Assembly: GCA_033127725.1 (NCBI GenBank)
Contig: AP026798.1
Span: 1,054,001-1,118,000 of the forward strand
Source of the DNA: Bombiscardovia nodaiensis
GTDB lineage: Bacteria; Actinomycetota; Actinomycetes; Actinomycetales; Bifidobacteriaceae
Direction of reading: 5' to 3'
DNA: 64,000 bases
Part shown: in pieces, positions 34,461 through 45,738 of the stretch
Position numbering within the stretch: position 1 is the stretch's first letter
Layout: every line of letters starts with the position of its first letter
Made by a program: the position numbers and the translations under genes
The notes under the pieces: generated by a model
What the model was told of the DNA's origin: nothing
Database searches by the model: none
The model's input: the letters and a program-made list of their open reading frames with translations, nothing else

Positions 34461-35640
34461 CAATATGCATGACTTTTTCGAAGGACGGGAGGAGTGGACG
34501 GGCCAGGAGAGCCCGATTCCGACCACCGCTCCGCCCCCTCCGCCGCCCTCTCGCCGACAGATGCGGCAAGTTCGTGAGCTGGACCGGCGTCGGCAGCTCA
34601 TCAGCCGGCTGATTGTCATAGGGGTAGTGGCAGTTGTGGTGATTTGCGTGCTGATTACAGGCAACTATATTCGCCATGCTGACCCGCGTATCCAACCTAC
34701 CAAGACTGTTGCAGCAGACTACCGCGGGCCTGGTACTGGGCAGGTTGAGTTTACGATTGAATCGGGGCAAGGTGTTGACATCATTGCTCGCAATCTAGTC
34801 AATGCTGGCGTAGTAAAGTCCACAGATGCCTTCGTGCAGGCGCTGGCCAATGCGTCCGCCAGCACCAAGCTGCAGCCTGGGACCTTTGAGCTCAAATCGC
34901 ATATGCCATCGGCTCAAGTGGTCACCATTCTGACCGATCCCAAGCAGGCTGGCGGTTTTCTGCAGGTCAGGGCTGGGGATCGTGCGCGCGATGTCATAGC
35001 TAGAGCAGCACAAATATCTGGCATCAACAAAGCCGATTTCGATGCTATTGTCAGTAGCGGAGGAGCTGGAATTTTGCCTGCTGAGGCTGCCGGTAATTTT
35101 GAGGGCTGGCTGGAGCCAGGCACTTACAATGTTAAATCCATGAAGTCTGCCCAGCAAATCCTGCAAACTGTCGTGGACAAGCGGGTGAGCAAGCTCGATG
35201 CCTTAGGCATTCCAAAAGGTGCAGACCGGGAGCGCATCCTGAACCTGGCTTCAATTACAGAGGCGGAAGTCAACAAGCCTGAGTACTACGGCAAGGTTGT
35301 GCGCGTGATCGACAACCGCCTGGCTCGAGGCATGACGCTGGGGATGGACTCCACGGTGGCATACAGCAACAATGTCTCGGCCTTGAAGCTCACCAACGAC
35401 ATGCTCAACGACTCCTCAGACCCCTATAACACCCGTGTGCACCAGGGCCTGCCGCCTACCCCCATCGGCAATGCTGGCGACCAGGCTATCCGGGCTGCGA
35501 TGAATCCTGAGCAGGGTGACTGGCTCTATTTTGTCACGGTCAACTTAGATACAGGAGAGACTAAATTTACCGCTAGTTCGCAGGAGTTTGACGCGTTTGT
35601 GCAGGAGTACAAAGCTTGGGAGGCGCAGCACAACGGATGA
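34453..35640 (+). CDS. mltG: Endolytic peptidoglycan transglycosylase MltG
   Basis: MltG cuts nascent glycan strands at the membrane. The 395-residue protein has a proline-rich cytoplasmic N-terminus, one transmembrane helix (LIVIGVVAVVVICVLITG, about residues 55-72), LysM-like and YceG domains, with the catalytic Glu in NLASITEAEVNKPEYYGKV (about residue 275), MDSTVAYS and the signature DPYNTRVHQGLPPTPIGNAG. I keep the TTG start at 34453, which has AGGAG 5 nt upstream inside ruvX; an ATG four codons on lies too far from any site. Confidence 0.93.
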   Translation: MADNMHDFFEGREEWTGQESPIPTTAPPPPPPSRRQMRQVRELDRRRQLISRLIVIGVVAVVVICVLITGNYIRHADPRIQPTKTVAADYRGPGTGQVEFTIESGQGVDIIARNLVNAGVVKSTDAFVQALANASASTKLQPGTFELKSHMPSAQVVTILTDPKQAGGFLQVRAGDRARDVIARAAQISGINKADFDAIVSSGGAGILPAEAAGNFEGWLEPGTYNVKSMKSAQQILQTVVDKRVSKLDALGIPKGADRERILNLASITEAEVNKPEYYGKVVRVIDNRLARGMTLGMDSTVAYSNNVSALKLTNDMLNDSSDPYNTRVHQGLPPTPIGNAGDQAIRAAMNPEQGDWLYFVTVNLDTGETKFTASSQEFDAFVQEYKAWEAQHNG

Positions 35641-35718
35641 GCGCGGGCGGTAAATTTCCTCCTAGAACCCACGCTCGAGATGCCCGGTAATCCAGCGTAC
35701 TTTTGGCTTTTTGAGACT

Positions 35719-36207
35719 CTAGATAAGGCCTAAAAAGAAGATGAGGTCAGTGGTGAGTGCCGCGCCAACGATGATGGGCAGGAAGGGTAGTGAGCGGTTC
35801 GTGGGAGCGCTGGGCTTGTGGCTGCGGCCTGGCCAACGGTAATAGAGGCCCAAGGCCACTAGGCCAAAAGCGCCCATCAGGAGCCACCAGGCTAGACTGG
35901 CCTGCCAGCCCAGGACTCCTAAGCTCAAGCCCACTAAAGCTGTGGCGGTCACATCGCCAAAGCCTAAGGCTCCCGGGCGAATCAAGGCTAGAAAGGTCTG
36001 CACTACAGTGGAGGCTAGAGCCAGGCCAAGGGCGGCGATAATGGGCCACAGGTCTTGTCGGCTCAAGGCGCAGTAGGCGAGCAGAGTGAGCAGCTGGAGC
36101 AGTATGCCCAGAGCAATACCGAAGCGGGGCACACGTCTGCTTCGCACGTCTTCCAAGGCTAAGGCGAGGGCGACGGCGAGACCGGGTAAAGGAACAAGGT
36201 AGACCAC
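35719..36207 (-). CDS. Prepilin-peptidase-like (A24) membrane protein
   Basis: A 162-residue polytopic protein with five or six hydrophobic segments. Both aspartates of the A24 aspartic peptidase fold are visible: [13 protein letters not shown] near residue 19 and [19 protein letters not shown] (GFGD motif) near residue 101. Its length fits the short, methylase-less prepilin peptidases that work with Flp/Tad pili in actinobacteria. No pilus genes are in the window, so its substrate is elsewhere. Divergent from aroC, with 47 bp between the starts. Confidence 0.8.
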   Translation of the reverse strand: MVYLVPLPGLAVALALALEDVRSRRVPRFGIALGILLQLLTLLAYCALSRQDLWPIIAALGLALASTVVQTFLALIRPGALGFGDVTATALVGLSLGVLGWQASLAWWLLMGAFGLVALGLYYRWPGRSHKPSAPTNRSLPFLPIIVGAALTTDLIFFLGLI

Positions 36208-36254
36208 CTTCTAAGATATACAACAAAGAGCAGAAAAATACCAAAGGAGAGCCC

Positions 36255-37457
36255 ATGTTGCGCTGGCAGACAGCTGGAGAGTCTCACGGCGAAGCCCTAG
36301 TGGCCACGATTGAAGGGCTACCGGCAGGAGTCCAAGTGACGAGCCAAGATATTGCCGATGCCCTGGCCCGACGCCGCCTGGGTTACGGGCGGGGTGCCCG
36401 GATGAAATTTGAGCAGGACCGGGTACACCTGCTGGCAGGAGTAAGACACGGGCAGACGCTGGGCTCACCGGTGGCGATTGTGATTGAAAACACCGAGTGG
36501 CCTAAGTGGGAACAGGTGATGAGCGCCGACCCACTGCCCGGAGGAACCCAACTCGAAGCCAAGGGCCGCAATGCCGCCCTGACCCGGCCCCGGCCTGGAC
36601 ACGCCGATTTGAGTGGCATGCGCAAATATGGTTTTGACGATGCTCGTCCGGTTCTGGAGCGTTCTAGCGCACGCGAGACAGCTTCTCGCGTGGCCTTGGG
36701 TGTGCTGGCGGCGCACATGCTTGAGCAGACGCTTGGGGTTCGCACCGCCTCTCATGTGCTCTCTATTGGGGGCGTGGGCATCGACCGGTCTGTGGGTAAC
36801 TACCGCTTGCCCAAACCTGAAGACCTTGCCGCCTTGGACGCTTCGCCAGTGCGCACGCTCGACGCAGAGGCTGAGCAGGCCATGATTGCCCGTATCGACG
36901 AAGCTAAGCACCAGGCCGACACTGTGGGTGGCGTCTTTGAAGTCGTCGCGTACGGGGTTCCGGCAGGGCTGGGTACGCATGTGGAGTCCGACCGCAGGCT
37001 TGATGCGGCTCTGGCAGCTGCGTTTATGGGCATTCAAGCTATTAAGGGCGTTGAGATTGGTGAGGGCTTTGCTGAAGCTGACCGACCCGGGTCTCAGGCT
37101 CACGATGAAATTGTGCGAGATGAGGGTGGCCACATTGGGCGCCAGACGAATCACGCTGGCGGCTTAGAAGGCGGCATGTCGGACGGACAGCCCATTCGAG
37201 TACGGGCGGCGATGAAGCCTATTTCGTCTATTCCAAAGGCTTTGCACACGGTGGACATTGCTACTGGCGAGCCAGCAGTCGCCATTAACCAGCGCTCCGA
37301 CACCACGGCTGTGCCAGCTGCTGCTGTAATCGGCGAGGCCATGATGAACTTGACGCTCGCACAGTTCGCCCTCGAAAAGTTCGGTGGGGACAGCGTAGAA
37401 GAGCTCAAGCGCAACGCCCAGGCCTACCTCGCCTCTTGGCCGGAGTACCTGCGATGA
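36255..37457 (+). CDS. aroC: Chorismate synthase
   Basis: AroC makes chorismate from EPSP using reduced FMN, the last step of the shikimate pathway. The 400-residue protein shows [37 protein letters not shown], [18 protein letters not shown] sequence [43 protein letters not shown] and [17 protein letters not shown], all signatures of the family. AAAGGAG lies 6 nt upstream. The stop overlaps the ATG of aroKB (ATGA), so the two are translationally coupled. Confidence 0.98.
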   Translation: MLRWQTAGESHGEALVATIEGLPAGVQVTSQDIADALARRRLGYGRGARMKFEQDRVHLLAGVRHGQTLGSPVAIVIENTEWPKWEQVMSADPLPGGTQLEAKGRNAALTRPRPGHADLSGMRKYGFDDARPVLERSSARETASRVALGVLAAHMLEQTLGVRTASHVLSIGGVGIDRSVGNYRLPKPEDLAALDASPVRTLDAEAEQAMIARIDEAKHQADTVGGVFEVVAYGVPAGLGTHVESDRRLDAALAAAFMGIQAIKGVEIGEGFAEADRPGSQAHDEIVRDEGGHIGRQTNHAGGLEGGMSDGQPIRVRAAMKPISSIPKALHTVDIATGEPAVAINQRSDTTAVPAAAVIGEAMMNLTLAQFALEKFGGDSVEELKRNAQAYLASWPEYLR

Positions 37458-39079
37458 GCGAAACGTCAACGATGCCAAGAGCCGTCCTGATTGGTATGCC
37501 AGGTGCAGGCAAGACGCGCGTAGGTTGCCTGGCAGCGAATCTGCTGGATTGGGATTTCACCGACGCTGACCAAGAGGTTGAACGGCAGGCCGGGTGCACC
37601 ATCTCGCAGCTGATCGAGAGCGAAGGAGAACCGGCCTTCCGTCGGCTTGAGAGCCGGGTTGTTTGCCAGATACTGGAGCACAGTAAGGGGGGTATCTTCG
37701 CACTAGGCGGTGGCTCTCCCATGACCCCGCAGATTTATGAAGCCCTCTTATCATACCGGCAGCAAGGAGGCTTAATTGTCTACCTGGATGCTGACCCCGA
37801 AGAGGCGAGCGCACGGGCTAGCCACGGCAACAAAAGGCCTCTGCTGGCTGGGCAAGCCCATGAGCGGTGGATGGAACTGTTCAAACAACGCAGGCCTGTA
37901 TACGAGGCCATAGCAAACCTCACTGTTCCTTCTCACGGCACGAACCCAAAGGCCATGGCCCAGCGGCTGTCAGAAGCCTTGAACGAGCGGACCGTGCATG
38001 TGAGCGGATCCGAACCCTATGAGGTGTACATAGGCCCTGGTGTCAGCTCCCGCTTGCACGCGCTCTTGGGCGATAAGGTGGTGCGTGTTGCACTGATTCA
38101 CACCCACCCTGTTCAGCATCACGCCGACCACGCGCGGGCTCTTTTACGGCAAGCCGGCTACCGGGTGTGCGATATTGCTGTGCCAGATGCTGAGGCAGGC
38201 AAGAGTGTGCAAGTGGCCCAAGGGGTGTGGACGCGCCTAGCGCAGGAGGGGTTCACACGCTCCGATGCCGTGGTGGGTCTGGGCGGGGGAGCAGCTACCG
38301 ACCTGGCTGGCTACATAGCTGCCACTTGGATGAGGGGTATTGCATACGTGAACTGCCCAACCTCCCTGCTAGCCATGGTCGATGCTTCTACGGGCGGTAA
38401 GACGGGCATCAACTTGCCCGAAGGCAAGAACTTGGTTGGTGCCTTCTACACGCCTCTGGGGGTGCTGGCCGATTTGAAAACCCTGTCTACCTTGCCCACA
38501 GATATTTTCGTGGAGGGACTGGGAGAAGTAGTGAAATGTGGTTTCATCCACGATCAGCGTATCCTGCAAATATTGGAGGACCATGCGGCTGACTTGCGCA
38601 CCTTCGATGGCGCTCAGATTGAGCAGGGGGAGGAACCTTTCATCGCTGAGCTTATCGAGCGTTCAGTCCTGGTGAAAGCCCGGGTGGTTTCAGTTGATCT
38701 GAAAGAGTCTGGGCCCAGAGAATTCTTAAATTACGGTCACACGCTGGGACACGCTATTGAGCAGTTGGAGCACTTCACCTGGCGGCATGGGCAGGCTGTT
38801 GCAGTGGGTATGGTGTTCGCCGCTGAGCTTGCTCACTTACTGGGTCATATTGACCAGGAGCTGGTGGATTATCATCGGGAGCTGCTCACATCTCTGGGAC
38901 TGGAGACATCCTGGAGTGGCGGGTCTTGGGAGCAGGTTCTCGATTTGATGCACCGCGACAAAAAGGCCCGGGGTGATGAACTGCGCTTTATCATTCTCGA
39001 TGGCTTGGGACGCCCAGCCCACCTAGATAACCCGCCACTAGAGGCTGTGCATGAAGCATTTGAGCGTATCCGCTCGTGA
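37454..39079 (+). CDS. aroKB: Fused shikimate kinase / 3-dehydroquinate synthase
   Basis: A 541-residue bifunctional enzyme. Residues 1 to about 175 are shikimate kinase (P-loop [11 protein letters not shown], then [20 protein letters not shown] and the lid arginine in NKRPLLAG). Residues about 185-541 are NAD-dependent dehydroquinate synthase ([51 protein letters not shown] with zinc-binding His). The two reactions are non-consecutive in the shikimate pathway, as in other aroK-aroB fusions of bifidobacteria. I set the start at the ATG overlapping the aroC stop; a slightly longer in-frame start lies inside aroC. Confidence 0.95.
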   Translation: MSETSTMPRAVLIGMPGAGKTRVGCLAANLLDWDFTDADQEVERQAGCTISQLIESEGEPAFRRLESRVVCQILEHSKGGIFALGGGSPMTPQIYEALLSYRQQGGLIVYLDADPEEASARASHGNKRPLLAGQAHERWMELFKQRRPVYEAIANLTVPSHGTNPKAMAQRLSEALNERTVHVSGSEPYEVYIGPGVSSRLHALLGDKVVRVALIHTHPVQHHADHARALLRQAGYRVCDIAVPDAEAGKSVQVAQGVWTRLAQEGFTRSDAVVGLGGGAATDLAGYIAATWMRGIAYVNCPTSLLAMVDASTGGKTGINLPEGKNLVGAFYTPLGVLADLKTLSTLPTDIFVEGLGEVVKCGFIHDQRILQILEDHAADLRTFDGAQIEQGEEPFIAELIERSVLVKARVVSVDLKESGPREFLNYGHTLGHAIEQLEHFTWRHGQAVAVGMVFAAELAHLLGHIDQELVDYHRELLTSLGLETSWSGGSWEQVLDLMHRDKKARGDELRFIILDGLGRPAHLDNPPLEAVHEAFERIRS

Positions 39080-39218
39080 TTGTTGACTTTGTCAATCGTT
39101 TCCCAGCCTGGGACCTTACCGCCTTGGGGGGAGGAAATGATTTGGAGGAGGGCACAAGCTGCTCAATGTGCTGGCAAGCGGGGGCATGAGGCAAAAAGCT
39201 GGAGAAGGGAGCATAACT

Positions 39219-39674
39219 ATGAGACGGGTTATCGTGGTGAACGGGCCGAACTTAGGTAGACTCGGCGTGCGTGAGCCGGATGTCTACGGCCACCAGGACT
39301 TGGCGAGTTTGCGCGCGAAGTGCCAGGCTTGGGGACGCGACCTGGGTCTTGAAGTTGACGTGCGGCAGAGTGACGACGAAGGCGAAGTCATCGGTTGGAT
39401 GCATCAGGCTGTGGACGAAGCCACACCGGTAGTGATGAATCCGGCCGCTTTCACCCACTATTCGTACGGGCTGGCTGACGCTGCCGCGCAGGTGAGCGAT
39501 GCGGGCCTGCCCCTCATGGAAGTGCATATCTCCAATCCCGCTGCCCGTGAATCCTTCCGGCGTTTGAGCGTCATCTCACCAGTAGCGACGGGTACCATAA
39601 CCGGCATGGGATTTTTTGGATACAGGCTGGCGCTGGAAGCTGTGGCGCACTGCCTGGAAGAGGACCGCAAGTAA
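39219..39674 (+). CDS. aroQ: Type II 3-dehydroquinate dehydratase
   Basis: AroQ dehydrates 3-dehydroquinate to 3-dehydroshikimate. The 151-residue length and motifs fit type II: NGPNLGRLGVREPDVYG with the catalytic Tyr, QSDDEGEVIGWMHQA, NPAAFTHYSYGLADA and EVHISNPAARE with the catalytic His. The usual NPGAxTH reads NPAAFTH. GAAGGGAG lies 6 nt upstream of the chosen ATG. The stop is one base before the ATG of the UvrA-like gene. Confidence 0.93.
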   Translation: MRRVIVVNGPNLGRLGVREPDVYGHQDLASLRAKCQAWGRDLGLEVDVRQSDDEGEVIGWMHQAVDEATPVVMNPAAFTHYSYGLADAAAQVSDAGLPLMEVHISNPAARESFRRLSVISPVATGTITGMGFFGYRLALEAVAHCLEEDRK

Positions 39675-39675
39675 G

Positions 39676-42243
39676 ATGAAGCAGGCAGGCGAAGCGAGTC
39701 AAGAGCGGCAGACACATGTCGTGCCGCAAGCTATCCAGGTTGAGGGCGCGCGCGTGCATAACCTCAAGTCTGTTTCGCTGGACATTCCCCTCAATCGTCT
39801 GGTTGGCATAGCTGGTGTTTCAGGATCTGGTAAATCATCGCTCGCCCTGGGGGTGCTCTACGCGGAGGGTTCCCGGCGCTATTTGGACGCGCTCTCGACC
39901 TACACCCGGCGACGGATGACGCAAGCTGAGCAGGCGCAGGTGGACCAGGTGCGGTTCCTACCCCCGGCTCTGGCCCTGCGTCAGCGGCCTGGTGTGGGAG
40001 GCATGCGCTCGACTTTTGGCACGTCCACTGAGCTTTTGAACGTTCTGCGATTGATGTTCTCCCGGCTGGCCAGCCACCGGTGCCCGAATGGCCACTATCA
40101 GGAGCCGACGATGCGCGTGGCTGCTGAGATTCCCATCACCTGCCCGGTTTGCGGGGCTCAAGTCCAGCCGCCGTCGGCAGAAGAACTAGCTTTCAATTCT
40201 CTGGGAGCTTGCCCAACTTGCCAGGGGACAGGCACGATTTACGAAGTAGATGATGCCAAGCTCGTGCCGGACCCTGAGCTCACTATTGACCAAGGTGCTG
40301 TTGTGCCCTGGCGTACGTTCGGCTTCAACGTGCAGCCCGACATTGTGCGCGAGTTCGGTGTGCGCACCGATGTGCCCTGGAAGGACTTGAGCCAGCGGGA
40401 AAAAGATATTGTTTTCAACGGTCCAGAAGAGAAGAAGCACATCACCATCACGTCGGTCAAGGGCGTGCACGAGCTGGACTTCACCTTCCGCAATGCGCGG
40501 CTGACCGTGACTAAGGAGCTGGAGCGGGCCAGCGATGACAAGCGCATGGCGAAGGTGGCAAAATTCGTGGTGGAGCGTACCTGCCCAGACTGCCAGGGCA
40601 GCCGTCTCAATCCAGCGGCCCGAGCCCCACGAATTGGCGAGCACAACCTGGCTCAAGTGACTGCTTGGCCCCTGCGCGACATTCTCTCTTGGGCCCCAAG
40701 CGTGCCCGCCTCCCTCCCCGCCGATATGCGGGCGATGGCACAGGACTTAGTTGACACCCTGGAAAGCATGGGTAAGCGGCTGATCCAGCTGGGCTTGGGA
40801 TACTTGACCTTGGACAGGTCGTCTGCCTCGCTTTCGACCGGAGAACGGCAGCGGGCCCAGCTCGCCAGGGCTGTACGCAACGAGACCACTGGAGTGCTCT
40901 ACGTGCTTGACGAGCCTTCAACGGGCTTGCATCCAGCCAATATTGAGGGACTGATTGGCGTGATGCGCGACCTGGTCTCTGCTGGCAATTCTGTGGTGTT
41001 TGTGGACCACGATGTGCACGTTTTGCAGGCCGCTGACTACTTTATTGAAATGGGCCCGGGTGCTGGTCGCCTAGGTGGTCAGGTGATAGCTCAGGGCAGC
41101 CCAGAGCAGATAGCAGCCAACCCCGACTCGCGGATTGCTGGCTTTTTGACAGGCCGCGAACCAGTGCTGGTCCGCCAGCGTCAAGCCCTGCCGACCGCTG
41201 GCAAAGGCCGTGCAGACTCAGCCTGGATGCAGATGACGACCGGCCCAATTCACACGGTTCACCCCCTGCAAGTGCGTATTCCTCGCGGTCGTATGACTGC
41301 TGTGACCGGCGTGTCGGGCTCAGGGAAAACGACCATGATTTTGGAGTCACTCTTGCCTGGCCTGCAAGCTCAGGAGGAGGGGAAGGCCCTTCCTCGGCAC
41401 GTACAATCTTTGGAAGCTGCGGGCATTTCGCGGGTGCGCCTGGTGGATTCTTCGCCAATTGGCATCAATGTGCGCTCCACTGTAGCCACTTACACGTCGG
41501 TCATGGACCTCCTGCGCAAGGCTTTCGCGTCCACGCCGGCCGCCAAAAAGCAGGGCCTCAAGCTCTCAGACTTCTCCTACAATACAGGCTCCTTGCGCTG
41601 CCCCCAGTGCGACGGCACCGGGCAAATCAGCTTAGACGTGCAATTCTTGCCGGACGTGACGATTACCTGCCCGGTTTGCCAGGGTTCGCGCTACCAACCG
41701 CAGGCGGACGACATCACCCTATCGACACCCGCTCACCCTGAGCCCATGAGCCTGCCGCAGGTGCTGGACATGGATGTAGCACAGGCGGTGAGCGTCTTCT
41801 CAGGGAGCGATTCGAGCCTCTATAAGCGCATCCACAAAGCCCTTCAGACCTTATGCGACCTGGGACTTGACTACTTGAAGCTGGGGGAGGACACGCCCTC
41901 GCTCTCGGGGGGTGAGGCTCAACGGCTCAAGCTGTCCAACGAGTTGGGCAAGCAGCAGTCCACGAGTCTGTTCATCTTGGACGAGCCTACGACCGGCTTG
42001 CATCCGCTCGACGTGCGCACGCTGATTGGTGTCCTCCAGCGCTTGATTGACGGAGGCGCTACCGTCGTTTTCATCGAGCATGACCTGGATATGATTGCCA
42101 ACGCCGACTATGTGATTGATATGGGCCCCGGTGGCGGCGAAGAGGGCGGCTCGATTGTGGCTCAGGGCACCCCCGACCAACTAGCTCATAATGAGAACAG
42201 CCTCACTGGTCACTACCTGGCTGCGCACTTGGGCGTGTCCTGA
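39676..42243 (+). CDS. UvrA2-like ABC excinuclease subunit A paralogue
   Basis: An 855-residue tandem ABC ATPase of the UvrA family. It carries two P-loops (AGVSGSGKSSLALGVL near residue 50 and GVSGSGKTTMILESL near 553), two signatures (SLSTGERQRAQLARA and SLSGGEAQRLKLSNE), two Walker B/DEPTTGLHP sequences and CxxC zinc modules (CPVCG, CPTCQGTG, CPQCDGTG, CPVCQGSR). It is about 100 residues shorter than standard UvrA, as in UvrA2 or DrrC-like paralogues linked to drug or intercalator tolerance rather than core repair; the UvrB-binding part seems reduced. It starts one base after aroQ, so it is co-transcribed with shikimate genes. Confidence 0.85.
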   Translation: MKQAGEASQERQTHVVPQAIQVEGARVHNLKSVSLDIPLNRLVGIAGVSGSGKSSLALGVLYAEGSRRYLDALSTYTRRRMTQAEQAQVDQVRFLPPALALRQRPGVGGMRSTFGTSTELLNVLRLMFSRLASHRCPNGHYQEPTMRVAAEIPITCPVCGAQVQPPSAEELAFNSLGACPTCQGTGTIYEVDDAKLVPDPELTIDQGAVVPWRTFGFNVQPDIVREFGVRTDVPWKDLSQREKDIVFNGPEEKKHITITSVKGVHELDFTFRNARLTVTKELERASDDKRMAKVAKFVVERTCPDCQGSRLNPAARAPRIGEHNLAQVTAWPLRDILSWAPSVPASLPADMRAMAQDLVDTLESMGKRLIQLGLGYLTLDRSSASLSTGERQRAQLARAVRNETTGVLYVLDEPSTGLHPANIEGLIGVMRDLVSAGNSVVFVDHDVHVLQAADYFIEMGPGAGRLGGQVIAQGSPEQIAANPDSRIAGFLTGREPVLVRQRQALPTAGKGRADSAWMQMTTGPIHTVHPLQVRIPRGRMTAVTGVSGSGKTTMILESLLPGLQAQEEGKALPRHVQSLEAAGISRVRLVDSSPIGINVRSTVATYTSVMDLLRKAFASTPAAKKQGLKLSDFSYNTGSLRCPQCDGTGQISLDVQFLPDVTITCPVCQGSRYQPQADDITLSTPAHPEPMSLPQVLDMDVAQAVSVFSGSDSSLYKRIHKALQTLCDLGLDYLKLGEDTPSLSGGEAQRLKLSNELGKQQSTSLFILDEPTTGLHPLDVRTLIGVLQRLIDGGATVVFIEHDLDMIANADYVIDMGPGGGEEGGSIVAQGTPDQLAHNENSLTGHYLAAHLGVS

Positions 42244-42339
42244 CTTTTCATAGCTGCAAGAACTGCTGATGAGCCTTCGCTACACCCAGTCTCAGCTGTG
42301 CGCCCACAAGGTCGACTGAAGATGATAGGCTGAAGTTCC

Positions 42340-44001
42340 ATGGTCAGACAACATGGAAATTCCCAAGAGCACGTTACCAAACACATTTTCGTCACCGGTG
42401 GTGTTGTATCTTCACTCGGCAAAGGTCTCACTGCTTCCTCCCTGGGCAGACTGCTGCGCAGCCGGGGCATTCGAGTCCTCCAGCAAAAGCTAGACCCCTA
42501 CATTAACGTCGATCCCGGCACCATGAACCCCTTCCAGCACGGCGAAGTGTACGTGACTGAAGACGGAGCCGAAACCGACTTGGACATCGGCCACTACGAG
42601 CGCTTCCTCGACATCTTCCTCTCCCAAAAGGCGAATGTCACTACCGGACAGATTTATGAGTCCGTCCTGCGCAAGGAGCGGGCGGGGGAGTACCTGGGCC
42701 AGTGCGTGCAGGTCATCCCTCACATCACCAACGAGATTAAGAGCCGGATGCGCGCTCAGGCCTCGGACGATGTGGACGTGATTATCACTGAGATCGGTGG
42801 CACGGTCGGTGACATCGAGTCCCAGCCCTTCATGGAAGCGGCCCGCGAAGTGCGTCGGGACATTGGCCCAGAAAACTGCATGTTCGTCCACGTTTCTCTG
42901 GTGCCTTATATCGCCACTGCCCACGAGCTCAAAACCAAGCCCACCCAGCACTCGGTCATGGCTCTGCGCCAGCTGGGCATCGCTCCAGATGCTCTGGTCC
43001 TGCGCTCGGACCGCCCCCTGTCACAATCTGTTAAAGACAAGATTTCTCTGATGTGTGATGTGGACATGGAGGGCGTGGTCAACTGCGTGGACGCGCCTTC
43101 TATCTACGACGTGCCCAAGATTTTGTACTCGGAAGGTCTGGATACGTACGTGGTGCGTAAGCTGGGCCTACCCTTCCACGACGTGGATTGGGCCGAGTGG
43201 GACAACCTGCTGGAGCGCGTCCACCACCCCAAGCAAGAAGTCAACGTGGCTATTGTGGGCAAGTACATCGACCTGCCCGATGCCTACCTGTCGGTGTCTG
43301 AGGCCTTGAAAGCTGGCGGTTTCGCCAACTGGGCTAAGGTCAACGTCAAGTGGATTGCCGCCGACACCTGCGAGACGATGGCAGGGGCTAAGAAGGCGCT
43401 CAAGGACGTGGATGGCATTGTCATTCCCGGTGGCTTCGGTATTCGCGGTATTGAGGGCAAGATTGGAGCCCTGCGTTACGCCCGGGAGAACCAGCTGCCG
43501 GCTTTGGGCCTGTGCCTGGGCTTGCAGTCTATGGTTATTGAGTACTCCAGGAATGTGCTGGGCTTGGAGGATGCTAATTCCTCCGAATTCGAGCCGGACT
43601 GCGCCAACCCTGTCATTGCTACGATGGAGGAGCAAAAGTCCATCGTTGAAGGGCACGGCGATATGGGGCACACTATGCGCCTGGGCTCCTACCCAGCTGT
43701 GCTTCAGCCAGATTCGTTGGTAGCCAACCTGTACGGCACTACTGATGTGAACGAGCGCCACCGTCACCGGTACGAGGTGAATGTAGCGTACAAGGAGCGC
43801 CTGAGCGAGGCCGGTTTGAAGATTTCCGGTACCAGCCCAGATGGCGAGCTGACCGAGTTCGTGGAGCTCGCCCAGGACGTCCACCCCTTCTACGTCGGCA
43901 CTCAGGCTCACCCCGAGTTCAAGTCTCGCCCCACAAAGCCGCACCCTCTCTTCGCCGGCCTGGTCAAGGCTAGCTTGGAGCACGAGGCTGCCCGCCAGTA
44001 G
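42340..44001 (+). CDS. pyrG: CTP synthase
   Basis: PyrG aminates UTP to CTP with glutamine and ATP. The 553-residue enzyme has the synthetase domain ([59 protein letters not shown]) and a C-terminal class I amidotransferase domain with the nucleophile in [14 protein letters not shown] and the His/Glu pair in [12 protein letters not shown]. Ten to twelve extra residues precede the conserved start and the ribosome binding site is weak, so the start could be later. A hairpin terminator follows. Confidence 0.97.
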   Translation: MVRQHGNSQEHVTKHIFVTGGVVSSLGKGLTASSLGRLLRSRGIRVLQQKLDPYINVDPGTMNPFQHGEVYVTEDGAETDLDIGHYERFLDIFLSQKANVTTGQIYESVLRKERAGEYLGQCVQVIPHITNEIKSRMRAQASDDVDVIITEIGGTVGDIESQPFMEAAREVRRDIGPENCMFVHVSLVPYIATAHELKTKPTQHSVMALRQLGIAPDALVLRSDRPLSQSVKDKISLMCDVDMEGVVNCVDAPSIYDVPKILYSEGLDTYVVRKLGLPFHDVDWAEWDNLLERVHHPKQEVNVAIVGKYIDLPDAYLSVSEALKAGGFANWAKVNVKWIAADTCETMAGAKKALKDVDGIVIPGGFGIRGIEGKIGALRYARENQLPALGLCLGLQSMVIEYSRNVLGLEDANSSEFEPDCANPVIATMEEQKSIVEGHGDMGHTMRLGSYPAVLQPDSLVANLYGTTDVNERHRHRYEVNVAYKERLSEAGLKISGTSPDGELTEFVELAQDVHPFYVGTQAHPEFKSRPTKPHPLFAGLVKASLEHEAARQ

Positions 44002-44047
44002 AAACTTTTCCCGCGCTTACGGGCGCAGAAAACTGTGAAATACCTCA

Positions 44048-44095
44048 CAACAGCGTCTGCTTGGGTCCTTAAGATCTTACTGGCAGGCGCTGTTG
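44048..44095 (+). terminator. Probable terminator of pyrG
   Basis: A 13-bp stem with one wobble, CAACAGCGTCTGC (44048-44060) with GCAGGCGCTGTTG (44083-44095), 22-nt loop, 46 bp after the stop. No clear T-run follows. The next 140 bp lead into suf and show no regulator-binding site I can name. Confidence 0.6.
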
Positions 44096-44237
44096 GCGTG
44101 GAAAGACGGCAATGAGGCCAATGACGTGACGCATATCATGAAAATTCCCTCTAGCGCTTCGCGGCCTTCTCCACTAGGCTTAGTTCTTATCAGGATGGTT
44201 GCTTCCTGCAGCCAGCAGTGTTAGGAGGTCCGTGCGC

Positions 44238-45737
44238 GTGAGTGATAGCTCGAAGCAGGCGGATACGTCTCGGGATGTAGAAATGAGTCAGTATGTGGCT
44301 GACCGCTCCCGTGTCAATGAAGAAAAAATTAAGAAGGATGACGAAATCCTCTCTCAGTTTGGCGACTACAACTATGGATGGCATGATTCTGATGCCGCTG
44401 GTGAAGCCGCCAAAAAGGGTATTGACGAGAGTGTCGTCAGAGCCATCTCAGCCGACAAGCATGAGCCCGAATGGATGCTTGAGCGCCGGTTGCAGGGCTA
44501 CAAGGCCTTCCTAGACAAGCCCATGCCCGAGTGGGGCGTGGATTTGAGCGGTTTTGATGCCCAAGACTTTAAGTACTACGTGAAGCCTTTGGACAAGCAG
44601 GCTCAGACCTGGGAAGAGCTGCCCACCGACATCAAGAACACTTACGACCGCTTGGGCATTCCCGAAGCTGAGAAGAATCGCTTGGTTTCCGGTGTTGCCG
44701 CCCAGTACGAGTCTGAGGTGATTTACAACTCCATCAGAGATGACTTGAAGGAGCAGGGCGTTATCTTTATGGATACCGACACGGCCCTGCAGGAACACCC
44801 TGACCTGTTCAAAAAGTACTTTGGCACAGTGATTCCAGCCGATGACAACAAGTTCGCTGCCCTTAATACTGCGGCTTGGTCGGGTGGATCCTTTGTCTAC
44901 GTGCCCAAGGGGGTCCATGTGGACATCCCCCTGCAGGCCTACTTCCGCATCAATACACCGAATATGGGCCAGTTTGAACGCACGCTGATTATCGCGGACG
45001 AGGGTTCGTACGTGCACTATGTGGAAGGCTGCACCGCCCCCATTTACTCTACTGACTCCCTGCATGCAGCCATTGTAGAGATTATCGTGGAGCCCCACGC
45101 TCGTGTGCGTTACACGACGGTGCAGAACTGGTCGAACAACGTCTACAATCTGGTCACCCAGCGCGCCTATGTGCGTGAGGGAGGCACCATGGAGTGGGTA
45201 GACGGCAATATCGGTTCCAAGGCGACGATGAAGTACCCGGCTTGCATTTTGGCTGAGCCCTATGCCAAGGGTGAGACCATGTCTCTGGGCTTCGCCGGTC
45301 AGGGCCAGTACCAAGATACGGGCGCCAAGATGATTCACCTGGCTCCCCACACTTCGTCAACGATTGTCTCCAAGTCAATTTCTCGCAACTTAGGACGAGC
45401 TGCTTACCGTGGTCTCGTCAAGATTGTCAAGGGAGCTGAAAAGTCGTCGTCCTCGGTGGTCTGCGACGCGCTCTTGGTCGACGATTATTCTCGGTCTGAT
45501 ACCTATCCCCACGTAGATGTGCGCGAGGACGATGTCTCCATGTCTCACGAGGCTACGGTCTCCAAGATTTCCGAGGACCAGCTCTTCTATTTGATGAGTC
45601 GAGGCCTGAGCGAAGAAGAGGCCCGTGGCATGATTGTGCGCGGTTTCGTTGAGCCTATCTCCCGCGAGCTACCTATGGAGTACGCCTTGGAGCTCAACAG
45701 GCTAGTAGAGCTGCAAATGGAAGGGTCGGTTGGCTGA
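44238..45737 (+). CDS. sufB: Fe-S cluster assembly scaffold SufB
   Basis: SufB with SufC and SufD builds Fe-S clusters. The 499-residue protein shows [91 protein letters not shown] and [20 protein letters not shown], all core SufB blocks. A GTG at 44238 lies 9 nt after AGGAGG and is preferred over longer starts. First gene of sufB-D-C-S-U-T; no SufR-type regulator precedes it. Confidence 0.96.
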   Translation: MSDSSKQADTSRDVEMSQYVADRSRVNEEKIKKDDEILSQFGDYNYGWHDSDAAGEAAKKGIDESVVRAISADKHEPEWMLERRLQGYKAFLDKPMPEWGVDLSGFDAQDFKYYVKPLDKQAQTWEELPTDIKNTYDRLGIPEAEKNRLVSGVAAQYESEVIYNSIRDDLKEQGVIFMDTDTALQEHPDLFKKYFGTVIPADDNKFAALNTAAWSGGSFVYVPKGVHVDIPLQAYFRINTPNMGQFERTLIIADEGSYVHYVEGCTAPIYSTDSLHAAIVEIIVEPHARVRYTTVQNWSNNVYNLVTQRAYVREGGTMEWVDGNIGSKATMKYPACILAEPYAKGETMSLGFAGQGQYQDTGAKMIHLAPHTSSTIVSKSISRNLGRAAYRGLVKIVKGAEKSSSSVVCDALLVDDYSRSDTYPHVDVREDDVSMSHEATVSKISEDQLFYLMSRGLSEEEARGMIVRGFVEPISRELPMEYALELNRLVELQMEGSVG

Positions 45738-45738
45738 T

